From an uncultured Candidatus Melainabacteria bacterium (GTDB taxonomy: Bacteria; Cyanobacteriota; Vampirovibrionia; Gastranaerophilales; Gastranaerophilaceae), in the NCBI GenBank assembly GCA_934717855.1, contig CAKUZI010000002.1, positions 142,512-206,511 on the forward strand: a DNA stretch of 64,000 nucleotides, given 5' to 3'. Positions 51,460 to 60,711 of this stretch are shown here, in pieces. Position numbers and translations under genes: made by a program. The notes beneath the pieces were generated by a model, which was not told where the DNA came from, made no database searches, and saw only the letters and a list, made by a program, of their open reading frames with translations. Positions within the stretch are counted from its first letter, which is position 1; each line of letters opens with the position of its first letter.

Positions 51460-52629
51460 ATGTCAGAAAATAATAACAATGAACCTAATAATGAGATAAA
51501 AAAGAATTCAAAATCTAAGAAAATAGATTTACCACCTGTAAATTCAGAAGAATTTAAGGAAGAAGCTAAAGAAAGATTGAAAACAAGAAAGGAACGTAAA
51601 AAGAAAAAACGTCCTGAATACAAGAAAAAACGTGTTGTAGTTCCGATTATTACTGCTTCAATTCTTGTAATAACAGGTATTGCTCTTGCAATTCATTCAA
51701 CATTTTTCCAATCAACAGATGATGCGTTTGTTGAAGGTAGACTTGTTTCTATTGCACCACGTGTTCAAGGCCCTGTCGTAAAACTTCTTGTTGATGATAA
51801 CGATGTTGTTAAAAAAGGTCAATTACTTGTGGAAATTGATCCGGCAGATTATGAGGTTAAACTTCATCAGTCAGAAGCAAAACTTGCGGAAGCTAAGGCT
51901 CAGTTGAATGTTACTAAAAAACAAATTGATGAGGGTGGTTCAAACGTTCAACAATCTTTTGAAGATGAAAATTCGACAAAATCAAAGCTTGATTTCGCTA
52001 CAAAAGACCATAAAAGATACACTGATATGTACAAATCAGGAATTGTTTCAAAGCAAGATTATGACAACAGTTCGACACACTACACAGTAGCTCAAGCAAA
52101 CCATAAATCAGCAACTGAAAAGACAAAAGCGATGAAATCCGCTCTTGAGGGGCATCAAGCAAAAGCAGAAGCAGTTGAGGCTGAAATTAAAAGACTAGAA
52201 GCAGAAGTTGAACAGGCAAAACTAAACCTTTCTTATACAAAAATTTATGCTCCACAAGGTGGTATGGTTTCTGCAAGAAGTGTAGAAATGGGAAATTATG
52301 TTCAAACTGGGCAACCTTTGATGGAAATTGTACCGGAACAAATTTGGATTGTTGCTAATTTTAAAGAAATTCAACTTACTCACATGAAAAAAGGTCAATC
52401 GGTTTCTATCAAAATTGATACTTATCCTGGAAAAAGATTTAAAGGACATATTGACAGTATTCAACGTTCAACAGGTGCAAAATCAAGTTTATTCCCTCCT
52501 GAAAACGCAGTCGGAAGTTACGTAAAAATCGTTCAACGTGTTCCTGTAAAAATCGTTTTTGATGAAGATATTAAAGACTACAACATCGTTCCCGGTATGT
52601 CGGTTGTGCCGAAGGTTAAGGTAAAATAG
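51460..52629 (+). CDS. EmrA-type membrane fusion protein
   Basis: A 389-residue HlyD-family protein: a strongly basic cytoplasmic N terminus (about 60 residues), one membrane helix (VVPIITASILVITGIALAIH), then FFQSTDDAFVEGRLVSIAPRVQGPV and a lipoyl/coiled-coil hairpin (about residues 130-260), and KIYAPQGGMVSARSVEMGNYV. It bridges the EmrB-type transporter to TolC. It starts 9 bases after marR with GAGGT upstream. Confidence 0.93.
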   Translation: MSENNNNEPNNEIKKNSKSKKIDLPPVNSEEFKEEAKERLKTRKERKKKKRPEYKKKRVVVPIITASILVITGIALAIHSTFFQSTDDAFVEGRLVSIAPRVQGPVVKLLVDDNDVVKKGQLLVEIDPADYEVKLHQSEAKLAEAKAQLNVTKKQIDEGGSNVQQSFEDENSTKSKLDFATKDHKRYTDMYKSGIVSKQDYDNSSTHYTVAQANHKSATEKTKAMKSALEGHQAKAEAVEAEIKRLEAEVEQAKLNLSYTKIYAPQGGMVSARSVEMGNYVQTGQPLMEIVPEQIWIVANFKEIQLTHMKKGQSVSIKIDTYPGKRFKGHIDSIQRSTGAKSSLFPPENAVGSYVKIVQRVPVKIVFDEDIKDYNIVPGMSVVPKVKVK

Positions 52630-52688
52630 TGAATTGTAGTAGTGAATGGTGAATAGTTCATTACGGGAATATAAAAAGCGAGCAAAAG

Positions 52689-54266
52689 ATGGGAAGTAGT
52701 GAAATAACAGAAACAGAAAATACCGCAGTGGCAAAAAAGCAGGTTAGCCCTTATATACAGGCACTTGCAATTTTATTGCCATCAATTTTGGCACTTGTTG
52801 CTTCTTCTGCTACAAACGTTTGCCAACCGAATATCGCCGGATATTTCGGAGCTACTCAGTATGAAGCTAATTCTGTAATCACGAGTTATATCATTGCAAA
52901 CGGGATTATGCTTCCAACAACAGGGTATCTTGCAAAGCTTTTCGGTAAAAAACAATTCTTTTTATACTGTATAATCGTGTTTTGTATCGGAGCAGGACTT
53001 TGTTTATTGGCAAAAGACTTGCACATGTTGATTATGGCAAGAATTTTTCAGGGAATAGGCGGTGGCTGTATTCTTCCACTTTGTCAGGCAATGCTTTTGG
53101 ATATTTTCCCTGACAAAAAAGGTTTTGCAATGGCTCTTTATGGGGTTGCAGCTATGTTTGCTCCGCTTGCAGGGCCATTCTTTGGCGGTTATTTGACCGA
53201 TAACTGGTCTTGGCAGTGGGTTTTTATTGTAAATATTCCGCTTTGTCTTATATCTATTGCTTTAATTAAATTCTTAATTCCGAAAGATGAGCCGGTCAAG
53301 GAGAAATATAATAAAAAGTTTGATATTATCGGGTTTGCAGGAATTGCAATTGCGATGGGTTGTATGCAAATTGTTCTTGATAAAGGGGAACAGTTCAATT
53401 GGTTTGATACCCCTTGGATTTGTTGGTTGACCGGAATTTCGATATTCTCATTCATATTTTTCTATGTTTGGGAATTGGAATATAAGTACCCGATTATTGA
53501 TATTAGAGTGTTTAAGGACAAAAACTTTTTGTACGGAACTTCGATAAGCTCAATTATAAATATTCTTTTGTACAGCACATTGCTTTTGGTACCGTTATTC
53601 TCGCAAAGTTTAATCGGTTATAGCCCATCAGCGTCAGGTTTGTTGATGTTGCCGAGAGCTATGGTTTGTTTATTCGGCTTGTTGATTATGGGCGAAATTG
53701 CAAAAGTCATTGAAAACAGGCTTTTGACAGCAATCGGTTTTGTAATTATGGCAGGTGCGTGCTTTATGTTGTCTTGTTTGAATACAACGGCATCAATGCA
53801 TAGTATTGTTATTCCAAACTTGATTTTGTGTTTTGGGGTTTCAGTTGCATTTGTTCCTATTTCTGCGTTGTCATTTTTGACCTTGCCAGCAAATAAAACA
53901 GCAGATGCTGCGGGACTTCACGCTCTTTTCAAAAACATTGTAACAGCGATTTCGACATCAGCTTCATCAACATTTATTGCAAGAGGCGGACAAGTTTATC
54001 AAAATAATCTTGTAGAACATCTGGCATGGCACAATCCTATGTACAGAATGCATTTGAACGCTTTACAACATAAATTTATGATGATGTACCCGTCAGTTGT
54101 TGCCCAGAAAAAAGCTATGGGAACTCTCTATAAACAGTTGATTTTGCAATCAAAACTCGGAGCGTTTTATGACGCATTTTTGTGGCTTGCTCTTTTGGCA
54201 ATTGTTACAATCCCGTTTTTATTGTTATTGAAAACAAAAACAAGAAAAGCCAAAGTAAATATTTAA
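52689..54266 (+). CDS. EmrB/QacA-type multidrug transporter (DHA2 MFS)
   Basis: A 525-residue, 14-helix proton antiporter. It opens with a short polar tail and LLPSILALVASSATNVCQPNIAGYF; motif A-like AKLFGKKQFF and motif C-type GVAAMFAPLAGPFFGGYL are visible, the latter typical of antiporters. With the upstream fusion protein and the TolC-like duct it forms a tripartite pump for hydrophobic toxins. The ribosome site before ATG is weak; 59 bases separate it from the fusion gene. Confidence 0.92.
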   Translation: MGSSEITETENTAVAKKQVSPYIQALAILLPSILALVASSATNVCQPNIAGYFGATQYEANSVITSYIIANGIMLPTTGYLAKLFGKKQFFLYCIIVFCIGAGLCLLAKDLHMLIMARIFQGIGGGCILPLCQAMLLDIFPDKKGFAMALYGVAAMFAPLAGPFFGGYLTDNWSWQWVFIVNIPLCLISIALIKFLIPKDEPVKEKYNKKFDIIGFAGIAIAMGCMQIVLDKGEQFNWFDTPWICWLTGISIFSFIFFYVWELEYKYPIIDIRVFKDKNFLYGTSISSIINILLYSTLLLVPLFSQSLIGYSPSASGLLMLPRAMVCLFGLLIMGEIAKVIENRLLTAIGFVIMAGACFMLSCLNTTASMHSIVIPNLILCFGVSVAFVPISALSFLTLPANKTADAAGLHALFKNIVTAISTSASSTFIARGGQVYQNNLVEHLAWHNPMYRMHLNALQHKFMMMYPSVVAQKKAMGTLYKQLILQSKLGAFYDAFLWLALLAIVTIPFLLLLKTKTRKAKVNI

Positions 54267-54366
54267 TAGTTTGTGCTTTTTCAAGATTATACTTGAATTA
54301 TAGCTAATTGGCTTGTAATTATTTGAAAAATATGTTAGAATTATAACCGAAAGACGAGGTTATGTT

Positions 54367-54684
54367 ATGAGTAAAAACAAAACATTTGCATTTGCAATGG
54401 GACTAATTGCCGGCGTTGTTGGTGGCTTAGTTGCAGGTGTGCTTTATGCTCCAAAATCAGGAGAAGAATCAAGAAGAGAGTTGAAAGATGCTGCTTGTGA
54501 ATTATATGAAAAAAATTCTCCGGCTATAAAGGACGCAAAAAAACAGGCTCTTGAAAATATTGATTTGATGAAATATAAGCTAGAAAGACAATTCAGAAAA
54601 TTTAACAATATGGTAAAATCAAAAAAACTTCTTAAAGCAAAAGAGCTTGAAGAAATGGATGATGAGTACAATTGCGAAAATTAA
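54367..54684 (+). CDS. YtxH-domain protein
   Basis: A 105-residue protein: a Gly-rich membrane helix (FAMGLIAGVVGGLVAGVLYAPKSGEESR), the YtxH signature, then a charged helical tail. Such proteins are small membrane-anchored general-stress or envelope proteins of unknown action. It forms a cluster with the DUF948-like and second YtxH genes downstream (14- and 67-base gaps). Confidence 0.85.
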   Translation: MSKNKTFAFAMGLIAGVVGGLVAGVLYAPKSGEESRRELKDAACELYEKNSPAIKDAKKQALENIDLMKYKLERQFRKFNNMVKSKKLLKAKELEEMDDEYNCEN

Positions 54685-54698
54685 AAGGGAATTAACAA

Positions 54699-55055
54699 AT
54701 GGAAATGTCACAAATCGCGTTAAATCACGGCTTAACTTTTTTAGTTTGGGCAACTGGCGTTGTTGTAATTGTTGTTGCCGGATTTTTGGTTAAGTTGTTG
54801 TTTGATCTTTCTGTTCTCGCAAAGAATTTGAAAGAGACTTCCAACATAGTAAATACAGAATTGAAACCAACATTAAAGGAATTAAATCAAACATTAAACT
54901 CAATAAATGAGATAGTTAAGAGTACCGATAAAAATGTTGGAGATTTCAAAACGGCTGTCGGAAGCTTGTTTGATAAAACAAAATTGGTATCCGGAACTCT
55001 TCTCGGCGGTTTGTTTAAAGGCTTTACTACAGCTTACAAAATGTTTAAAAAATAG
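54699..55055 (+). CDS. DUF948-like membrane protein
   Basis: A 118-residue protein with one membrane helix (about residues 10-35, LTFLVWATGVVVIVVAGFLVKLL) and a long coiled-coil-like segment (TSNIVNTELKPTLKELNQTLNSINEIVKS). DUF948 genes often lie beside YtxH genes, as here on both sides. AAGGG precedes the start. Function unknown. Confidence 0.8.
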   Translation: MEMSQIALNHGLTFLVWATGVVVIVVAGFLVKLLFDLSVLAKNLKETSNIVNTELKPTLKELNQTLNSINEIVKSTDKNVGDFKTAVGSLFDKTKLVSGTLLGGLFKGFTTAYKMFKK

Positions 55056-55122
55056 CCGTCTATGGTGATTTTTTATGATTAAACAATTGTTACAATAGAA
55101 ACGAAAAAAGGAGTAATATATT

Positions 55123-55395
55123 ATGTCAGCAACAAAATTTTTAGCAGGTTTTATAGTAGGTGGTGCAATCGGAGCGATTGCAGGTGTTTTACTTGCCCCT
55201 AAATCAGGAGAAGAAACTCGTGCTTTACTTGCAGATGGTGCAAAAGATGCTGTAAGACGTGCAGACGAAACAGTTAAAGAAATTCAATCAAAAGCAGATG
55301 ATGTTGTTTCTGATATGCAGAAAAAAGGTGATGAAATTAAAGAAAAACTTCAGAACCTTATCAATCAGCAAAAAGAAGTAAAACAAGAAGCTTAA
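55123..55395 (+). CDS. YtxH-domain protein, second copy
   Basis: A 90-residue protein: Gly/Ala-rich membrane helix (FIVGGAIGAIAGVLLAPKSGEETR) followed by an amphipathic helix with repeating K/E/D residues. It is clearly related to the gene at 54367, with which it brackets the DUF948-like gene. AAGGAG precedes the ATG. A strong terminator ends the cluster. Confidence 0.87.
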   Translation: MSATKFLAGFIVGGAIGAIAGVLLAPKSGEETRALLADGAKDAVRRADETVKEIQSKADDVVSDMQKKGDEIKEKLQNLINQQKEVKQEA

Positions 55396-55417
55396 GAAAT
55401 ATAATTGAATAGTATGA

Positions 55418-55446
55418 AGAAAGCGACTTTTGCAAAGTCGCTTTCT
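55418..55446 (+). terminator. Terminator of the YtxH cluster
   Basis: A 13-bp stem AGAAAGCGACTTT / AAAGTCGCTTTCT with a 3-base loop, followed by TATTG. Confidence 0.85.
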
Positions 55447-55541
55447 TATTGTAACATTATGTAACTAATTTTTGTTATATTAAACATAGAGAGTTTTAAA
55501 ATCTTTTATAAATGGGCACTAGATATATATAGGGAGCAGGA

Positions 55542-55955
55542 ATGTCAGGGAATTGTGAAACGGATTATATAAATCCAAAAATTTTTGGTGAAGAAAATCA
55601 TTCTACAATGAAGAGGGTCTACAACAAGGAAGACCTATCTTTAGTTCAGGTTTTGGATGAACAAAACAGGATTAAAAAATGTTTATTTTATGAAAATGGC
55701 AAACGTCTTTCAAATTCTTGTATTTATAATGTAAAAACAGGAAAAGAAGTGAAAAATATTACGTATAGAGCTGACGGTAAGACAATTTCTTCCGTTAGAG
55801 AATTTGATTATGAAACAGGGCGTATACTAAAGGTAGTATTTTACAAAGAAGATGGCCAAAGTCTATCATCTGTCATAGAATACGATGAAACCGGTTCTGA
55901 AGCAAAATTTTCATTATATGGAGATAACGGCGAAATAACTACAATGAAAATTTAA
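55542..55955 (+). CDS. Protein with YxxDG-type repeats, unknown
   Basis: A 137-residue protein with about four units of some 20-25 residues of the form (Y/F)xxDGKxISSVxEFDYETG (for example YRADGKTISSVREFDYETG and YKEDGQSLSSVIEYDETG). This recalls MORN- and YD-like beta repeats that build small sheets. It has no signal peptide. GGAGCAGG precedes the ATG. The role cannot be inferred. Confidence 0.65.
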   Translation: MSGNCETDYINPKIFGEENHSTMKRVYNKEDLSLVQVLDEQNRIKKCLFYENGKRLSNSCIYNVKTGKEVKNITYRADGKTISSVREFDYETGRILKVVFYKEDGQSLSSVIEYDETGSEAKFSLYGDNGEITTMKI

Positions 55956-55961
55956 AATTTA

Positions 55962-56324
55962 TTATTTGTTTTTTAATGCGTCATCAAGTGCTTTTTCTAA
56001 AACTGAAATTTTATTTTCTAAAACCTGAATTTTAGCTTCTGCCGACGTATTTGAAACAGATCCCTTTTCCAATTCTCTTTTATATGCGTTAAATTTATCC
56101 TTTAATGATTTATATAAAGGAGCAAAGAAAAATATTGCCGAAGCTTCTCCTAAAATAAAAATTATAAGAGTGTACAGTGCCATATTCATCGTTAAAGTTC
56201 TTGGTGTAAGACTAAATATTGTGGCAATTTTACTGCTCAAAAGGGTTATTCCTGCAGTGTCTTGGAAATTCATTAAAATCAAAAAACATAAAATAAGTGT
56301 TGTAATTACTGAAATAATTTGCAT
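55962..56324 (-). CDS. LapA-domain membrane protein
   Basis: A 120-residue protein with two membrane helices (about residues 5-25 and 48-72) joined by a short loop, followed by a coiled coil (AEAKIQVLENKISVLEKALDD). This is the layout of LapA/DUF1049-type proteins, linked to lipopolysaccharide assembly in some bacteria. It is 4 bases downstream of the RluD-type gene and starts with AAGGAG upstream. Confidence 0.7.
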   Translation of the reverse strand: MQIISVITTLILCFLILMNFQDTAGITLLSSKIATIFSLTPRTLTMNMALYTLIIFILGEASAIFFFAPLYKSLKDKFNAYKRELEKGSVSNTSAEAKIQVLENKISVLEKALDDALKNK

Positions 56325-56328
56325 AAAG

Positions 56329-57231
56329 TCAGCTCCTTAAATATTTTAGAACCTTTTGAATTTTTTCGTCAGGTTCAATTTGCAATTCTATTATTTCATC
56401 TCCAAAAGGTTTTGTAAAGCGAAGAAAGTAGGATTGTAAAACTTGCTCATCTGTCTTAACTTTACCTTGACCAGCACCATAAAGAGAATCATTGTATACA
56501 GGATGGTTAATACTTTTTAAATGAACTCTGATTTGATGAGTTCTCCCTGTCACGAGAGTTAATTCTACATATGTCGCATCTTTAAATCGTTCCAAGACTT
56601 TTAGGATTGTTTTTGATGGTTTTCCGTCTTCTCTAATTGTCATTTTATGCGGTTGATTTGGGTTTCTGCCAATTGGGGAATTTATTTCAAATTCATCTTT
56701 TTCAATTATTCCTTTTGCAATTGCTCGATATTTTTTTGTAATAGAGTGTTCTTTAATCTGATTTGCTAAAAATTCGTGAGCTTGGTTGTTTTTCGCAATC
56801 ATTAAAAGACCTGATGTATTTCGATCTAGTCGATGTAATATACCACGCCTAAATTCACCATTTATATCAGACAGATTCTCACCATACATATACAAAAGCG
56901 CGTTCACAAGTGTGTTTTCACGTTCAATTGTAGTTGGGTGTGTTAACATTCCGGATGGTTTGTTTACTACTAACATATTTTCATCTTCATAAATAATGTC
57001 GAGAGGAATATTTTGTGGATAAATTTTAATTTCCTCGTTTTTGGGAAGTTCAAATTCTATTTTATCATTTTCTTTAAGTTGATATGATGGCTTTTTGTCT
57101 GTTTCATTAACAATTACGGCTTTGGATTTTATTAAACTTTGAATTTTAGAACGAGACAAGTCTGGAGTAATTTCTGCTAAAAACGTATCCAGCCTTTTGT
57201 TCTCATCATTTTCTTCTACAAAAATAATCAT
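56329..57231 (-). CDS. RluD-family pseudouridine synthase
   Basis: A 300-residue enzyme with an N-terminal S4 RNA-binding domain (LDTFLAEITPDLSRSKIQSLI) and a catalytic core carrying GILHRLDRNTSGLLMIAKN, where the second Asp is the catalytic residue, and TGRTHQIRVHL. It isomerises uridines in 23S rRNA; the exact site cannot be told from sequence alone. No ribosome site is obvious before the ATG. Confidence 0.93.
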   Translation of the reverse strand: MIIFVEENDENKRLDTFLAEITPDLSRSKIQSLIKSKAVIVNETDKKPSYQLKENDKIEFELPKNEEIKIYPQNIPLDIIYEDENMLVVNKPSGMLTHPTTIERENTLVNALLYMYGENLSDINGEFRRGILHRLDRNTSGLLMIAKNNQAHEFLANQIKEHSITKKYRAIAKGIIEKDEFEINSPIGRNPNQPHKMTIREDGKPSKTILKVLERFKDATYVELTLVTGRTHQIRVHLKSINHPVYNDSLYGAGQGKVKTDEQVLQSYFLRFTKPFGDEIIELQIEPDEKIQKVLKYLRS

Positions 57232-57380
57232 ATATATTTAATAACAGATATAAAACCTGTGGTCAACTAAAACTAAAAAACAAATATGAACTTTTGTAAC
57301 AAATTGGGTGTTTATTGAAATTGGAATAAACTAAAATTTTTTATATAAGTACAGAGAGCATAAAAAAGAGGACAAGAGAG

Positions 57381-57770
57381 ATGGCAATTTCAAATATTCA
57401 CGAAACATTGTTAATGTACACAAAACAAAAAGCGTTGATTAATGATAAGCTATCAACCAATATGATGAATACATTGAATTCATCAAAACAAGTGGCTGAA
57501 AAACAATCACAATATAATGCCAAAGTAAATGATATTTATTATGATTACTATGAGGATGATCCTGAAACATATGAAATTTTGATTGAGAAATGTAATAATG
57601 AGCATGAACTAGAGTTAGCTAACTTAAATTCTTGGGAAAACGAACTAGAATTAGAAAAAAATAACCTAGAAACTCAATTGAATGAAATTACTACATTTGA
57701 ATCAACTTGGACAAAATTGTTGCAAACAAATATCAAAAACGACTTTTCATACGGCGGTGTATCTCAATAG
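57381..57770 (+). CDS. Helical protein, unknown
   Basis: A 129-residue protein predicted to be almost all helix, with charged coiled-coil stretches (EHELELANLNSWENELELEKNNLETQLNEIT) and an unusual acidic/Tyr patch (VNDIYYDYYEDDPETYE). No signal peptide or membrane helix. GAGGACAAGAGAG precedes the ATG, and a terminator follows. Function unknown. Confidence 0.65.
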   Translation: MAISNIHETLLMYTKQKALINDKLSTNMMNTLNSSKQVAEKQSQYNAKVNDIYYDYYEDDPETYEILIEKCNNEHELELANLNSWENELELEKNNLETQLNEITTFESTWTKLLQTNIKNDFSYGGVSQ

Positions 57771-57794
57771 AAAGCAACAAATAAATAAAATTTT

Positions 57795-57820
57795 AAAAAG
57801 CAGTCTTATGACTGCTTTTT
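57795..57820 (+). terminator. Terminator between the helical protein and DUF3326
   Basis: An 11-bp stem AAAAAGCAGTC / GACTGCTTTTT with a TTAT loop and T run, ending only 17 bases before the next gene's ATG. Confidence 0.87.
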
Positions 57821-57837
57821 TGGTGTATTATAATAAT

Positions 57838-58815
57838 ATGTTAAATACTGGAGAAAAATTAGGCGCATTTATTGTTCCAACCGGCGTTGGAGCCTCAATT
57901 GGCGGTTTTGCAGGGGACGCAAGTTGTTATGCAAGAAAATTTGCCAAAATATCAAAACTTATTGTTAATCCAAATGTAGTCAATGCTGGCGGATTTTCTG
58001 GAATTAATGATAATATGTTTTATGTTGAGGGATATTCTATTGATGAATTTTTTAAAGGTAATACTAACTTAATTCCATCTGAAAATAATAAAATTGGTAT
58101 TGTTTTTGATAAAGCTATTCCTCAAGATGTTTTGAATGTTCATATAAACACATTTAGAGCAGTAAAGTGCGTTTATGGGGTTGATATTTTTGCTTATGAT
58201 GTTACGGAAGAAGAAGTTGGAGTAGAGTTTAAACTTGAGGATAACGGAATTTCAACAGGCTTTGTTAAAAATCCTCAAACTATGCTAAAAACAGCTAGAA
58301 AACTTTTGGATAAAGGTTGTAATGCAATAGCTTTAGTGTGTTTGTTTGACGAGCCAGAAGAAGATAATCCTGATTATGCAAACGGGATTGGCACTGACCC
58401 TGTAGGTGGTGTTGAAGCAATTTTGTCTCATTACATTTCTAAAGAATTACGTGTCCCGTGTGCACATTCTCCGGCATTTGTTGATTATCAAATATACCCT
58501 AATCTTGTTGATAGTAAATCAGCTTCTGAATATATAACTCCGACATTTTTGCCGTGTATTTTGTTAGGATTAAGTAATGCTCCAATGTTAAGCGATTTTG
58601 GAGGTATTTCTATAGATAACCTTGATTATCTTGTAATGCCGTATAATTCACTTGGTTCAACTCCTGTTTTTGAAGCATTAAAACGAAATATTCCGGTATT
58701 GGCAGTTAAAGAAAATTCTACTGCGTTAGATGTTACACCTGATAAAATAAGCCCTTCAATTATTTTAATGCCAAGTTATGATGATTGCTTGGATTATATT
58801 GTTAATAATTGTTAA
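57838..58815 (+). CDS. DUF3326 family protein
   Basis: A 325-residue protein with the DUF3326 opening AFIVPTGVGASIGGFAGDAS and NPNVVNAGGFSG, then DPVGGVEAILSHYIS and CAHSPAF. The family is known from cyanobacteria and plants with no assigned function; glycine-rich loops suggest nucleotide or cofactor binding. No Shine-Dalgarno precedes ATG 57838, but a TATAAT lies just upstream, very close to the preceding terminator; GTG 57823 in frame is an alternative. Confidence 0.85.
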   Translation: MLNTGEKLGAFIVPTGVGASIGGFAGDASCYARKFAKISKLIVNPNVVNAGGFSGINDNMFYVEGYSIDEFFKGNTNLIPSENNKIGIVFDKAIPQDVLNVHINTFRAVKCVYGVDIFAYDVTEEEVGVEFKLEDNGISTGFVKNPQTMLKTARKLLDKGCNAIALVCLFDEPEEDNPDYANGIGTDPVGGVEAILSHYISKELRVPCAHSPAFVDYQIYPNLVDSKSASEYITPTFLPCILLGLSNAPMLSDFGGISIDNLDYLVMPYNSLGSTPVFEALKRNIPVLAVKENSTALDVTPDKISPSIILMPSYDDCLDYIVNNC

Positions 58816-58896
58816 TATTGTATTGGAATAACTAAAGATTTTCTGACATTAAACCGATAGACAATATGGTTAGTATGTAAAAAGAGGTTAAAGTCT

Positions 58897-60711
58897 ATGA
58901 GCGAAGATTCAATATCGATTACAAATTTATTAAATCATCCACAACAATTTAGCGCAAATGGAGTTAAACTGTCTTCTTTAAAAGAAACTAATAAATTGCT
59001 GTTTAATTATTTTGAAAAAAATGGCTACAAAGAAGATGCTATTATTTATTCTACAGATATCGATAGACTGAAACAGGCCGGAGATATTAACAATAATGAA
59101 AAATTATCTATTAAAGAAGCACGAAAAATGGGACTTGAAGGAAGTAGAAAAGAAATTCGTTCTGCAATAAAACAATTAAATGAAATAAAAACATCAGAAT
59201 TGGAAGAAAATGCAGATGGAACTTATCCGGTTATTGTAAATGAACAAGAAACAGAATTTTATGACAAAAAAGGAGTTTTATTAAATAGAACCCAAAATAT
59301 AGATAATGGAAGTATTGAAACTTTTTATCTAAACGGAAATAAGAATAAAGTTGATAAAACAATCGAAAAATTTAATAACGGAAAAGATAACGCTGTAACT
59401 TTCTATAAAGATGGAAATGTTAATTTCCCTGAACGAAAAATTATTAAAGAAAATAATGAAACAACCGAAATAAAATATGATTGGTTTAATGATAAATTAA
59501 ACTCAAAAACAACATCTAAAGGAAATGATGTTGAAACAGTAATTTATAAACAAGTTAATGGGAAACAAGTTCCTGAAAGAATTGTTTCTAGTTTTAAATC
59601 AGACCCTGATTCTGTCAAATCAGTTGTTAATAAATTTAATGATGATGGAAAAATTGACGGAAAAGTAATCGAGTATTCTGGAGCTAAAATTGGTGAAAAT
59701 TTAATAAAAGAAGAAATTTCTTTAGTTCCGGGCACTGAAACTGAAATCTCCAAAGAAGCAACATTTGGAGATAATACAAAACAATATTACCAAAACTTTG
59801 ATGGGAAATTACAACAAGTTGGAAAAGATAAAAATGGGGAGACTTTTGTTGTTTTAGATGTCCCAGAGGGCTGGAGTATGACTAAAATTGCAAATGAATT
59901 CGGCATTTCAAGAGATGATTTATTAAAAGCAAATACCTCAGAAGATGGAACTGAAAATTATTATAAATCTAAAAAAGGAGTTGAATACTTTTATATAAAT
60001 GACAAAGCAATAATTCGAAAACCGACCAAAATTCCAGTAAACAATGATATTAAACTTGAATATGAAATACCTACCCCAAAAACAATTGAAAGTGATAGAA
60101 CAATTTCTTCCCCAAATAAAAAATTGATTCATAATTCACATTCTTCAATAACTACAGTACATCACAATGATGTAGAAGAAAAAGATCTAGCTACAACAGC
60201 TCATTCTACGAAGAAACCTACAAATTATTCTGCAGGTGTGAAAAAGAGAATAGCAAATGCACAACAAGTTCCTTATCAATATAAATCTAATAAAGCAAAA
60301 GAAATTCAGCGCTCTTTTGCAGGGCATGACCCAAGGGTTTTAGTAAAAAAAAGTAGAACCGGAACTGGTAGAGTTGGAGAAAGTCTAACGGAATATAATA
60401 TAAAAAATACAATGTGCGGAATAGCCAAAAGAGGTAATTCTACCTTGCCATCAAAATTGTTGAGAGCATATTCTAAACCTAATAAAAAGTATTCAAGTGG
60501 AATTCCCTATAGTTATAACTATAATTCACTAATTGCAGATTTAAAATTTGTAAAAACAAAAATTGCAGAAGCTAAAAATTTGGGATATTATATTCCTCCA
60601 TCTCTTTACGCTTATATTCCCCCAAAAGATGGAAATCCTAAAAGAATTGCAATGGAAGTGAGAGCGTACGAAGCTGTTTTTGGCAAAGGCTCTGCCCACT
60701 ATAGCATTTGA
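58897..60711 (+). CDS. Protein with EF-hand-like loop and LysM domain
   Basis: A 604-residue protein beginning MSEDSISITNLLNHPQQFSANG. An EF-hand-like loop, DINNNEKLSIKE, starts at residue 63. A stretch of YxxDG-type repeats (about 110-310) leads to a LysM domain (about 312-358, VPEGWSMTKIANEFGISRDDLL). The basic C-terminal 200 residues hold Tyr/Pro-rich phrases. LysM binds peptidoglycan or chitin sugars, yet no signal peptide is seen, so export would need another route. The 3' end overlaps the convergent murI. Confidence 0.7.
   Translation: MSEDSISITNLLNHPQQFSANGVKLSSLKETNKLLFNYFEKNGYKEDAIIYSTDIDRLKQAGDINNNEKLSIKEARKMGLEGSRKEIRSAIKQLNEIKTSELEENADGTYPVIVNEQETEFYDKKGVLLNRTQNIDNGSIETFYLNGNKNKVDKTIEKFNNGKDNAVTFYKDGNVNFPERKIIKENNETTEIKYDWFNDKLNSKTTSKGNDVETVIYKQVNGKQVPERIVSSFKSDPDSVKSVVNKFNDDGKIDGKVIEYSGAKIGENLIKEEISLVPGTETEISKEATFGDNTKQYYQNFDGKLQQVGKDKNGETFVVLDVPEGWSMTKIANEFGISRDDLLKANTSEDGTENYYKSKKGVEYFYINDKAIIRKPTKIPVNNDIKLEYEIPTPKTIESDRTISSPNKKLIHNSHSSITTVHHNDVEEKDLATTAHSTKKPTNYSAGVKKRIANAQQVPYQYKSNKAKEIQRSFAGHDPRVLVKKSRTGTGRVGESLTEYNIKNTMCGIAKRGNSTLPSKLLRAYSKPNKKYSSGIPYSYNYNSLIADLKFVKTKIAEAKNLGYYIPPSLYAYIPPKDGNPKRIAMEVRAYEAVFGKGSAHYSI

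Noticed and set aside
54367..55395. YtxH/DUF948 cluster as a gas vesicle locus
   Set aside because: YtxH-like domains are sometimes annotated near gas vesicle genes, but no GvpA or other Gvp protein is present; the ordinary stress-type cluster is the simpler reading.
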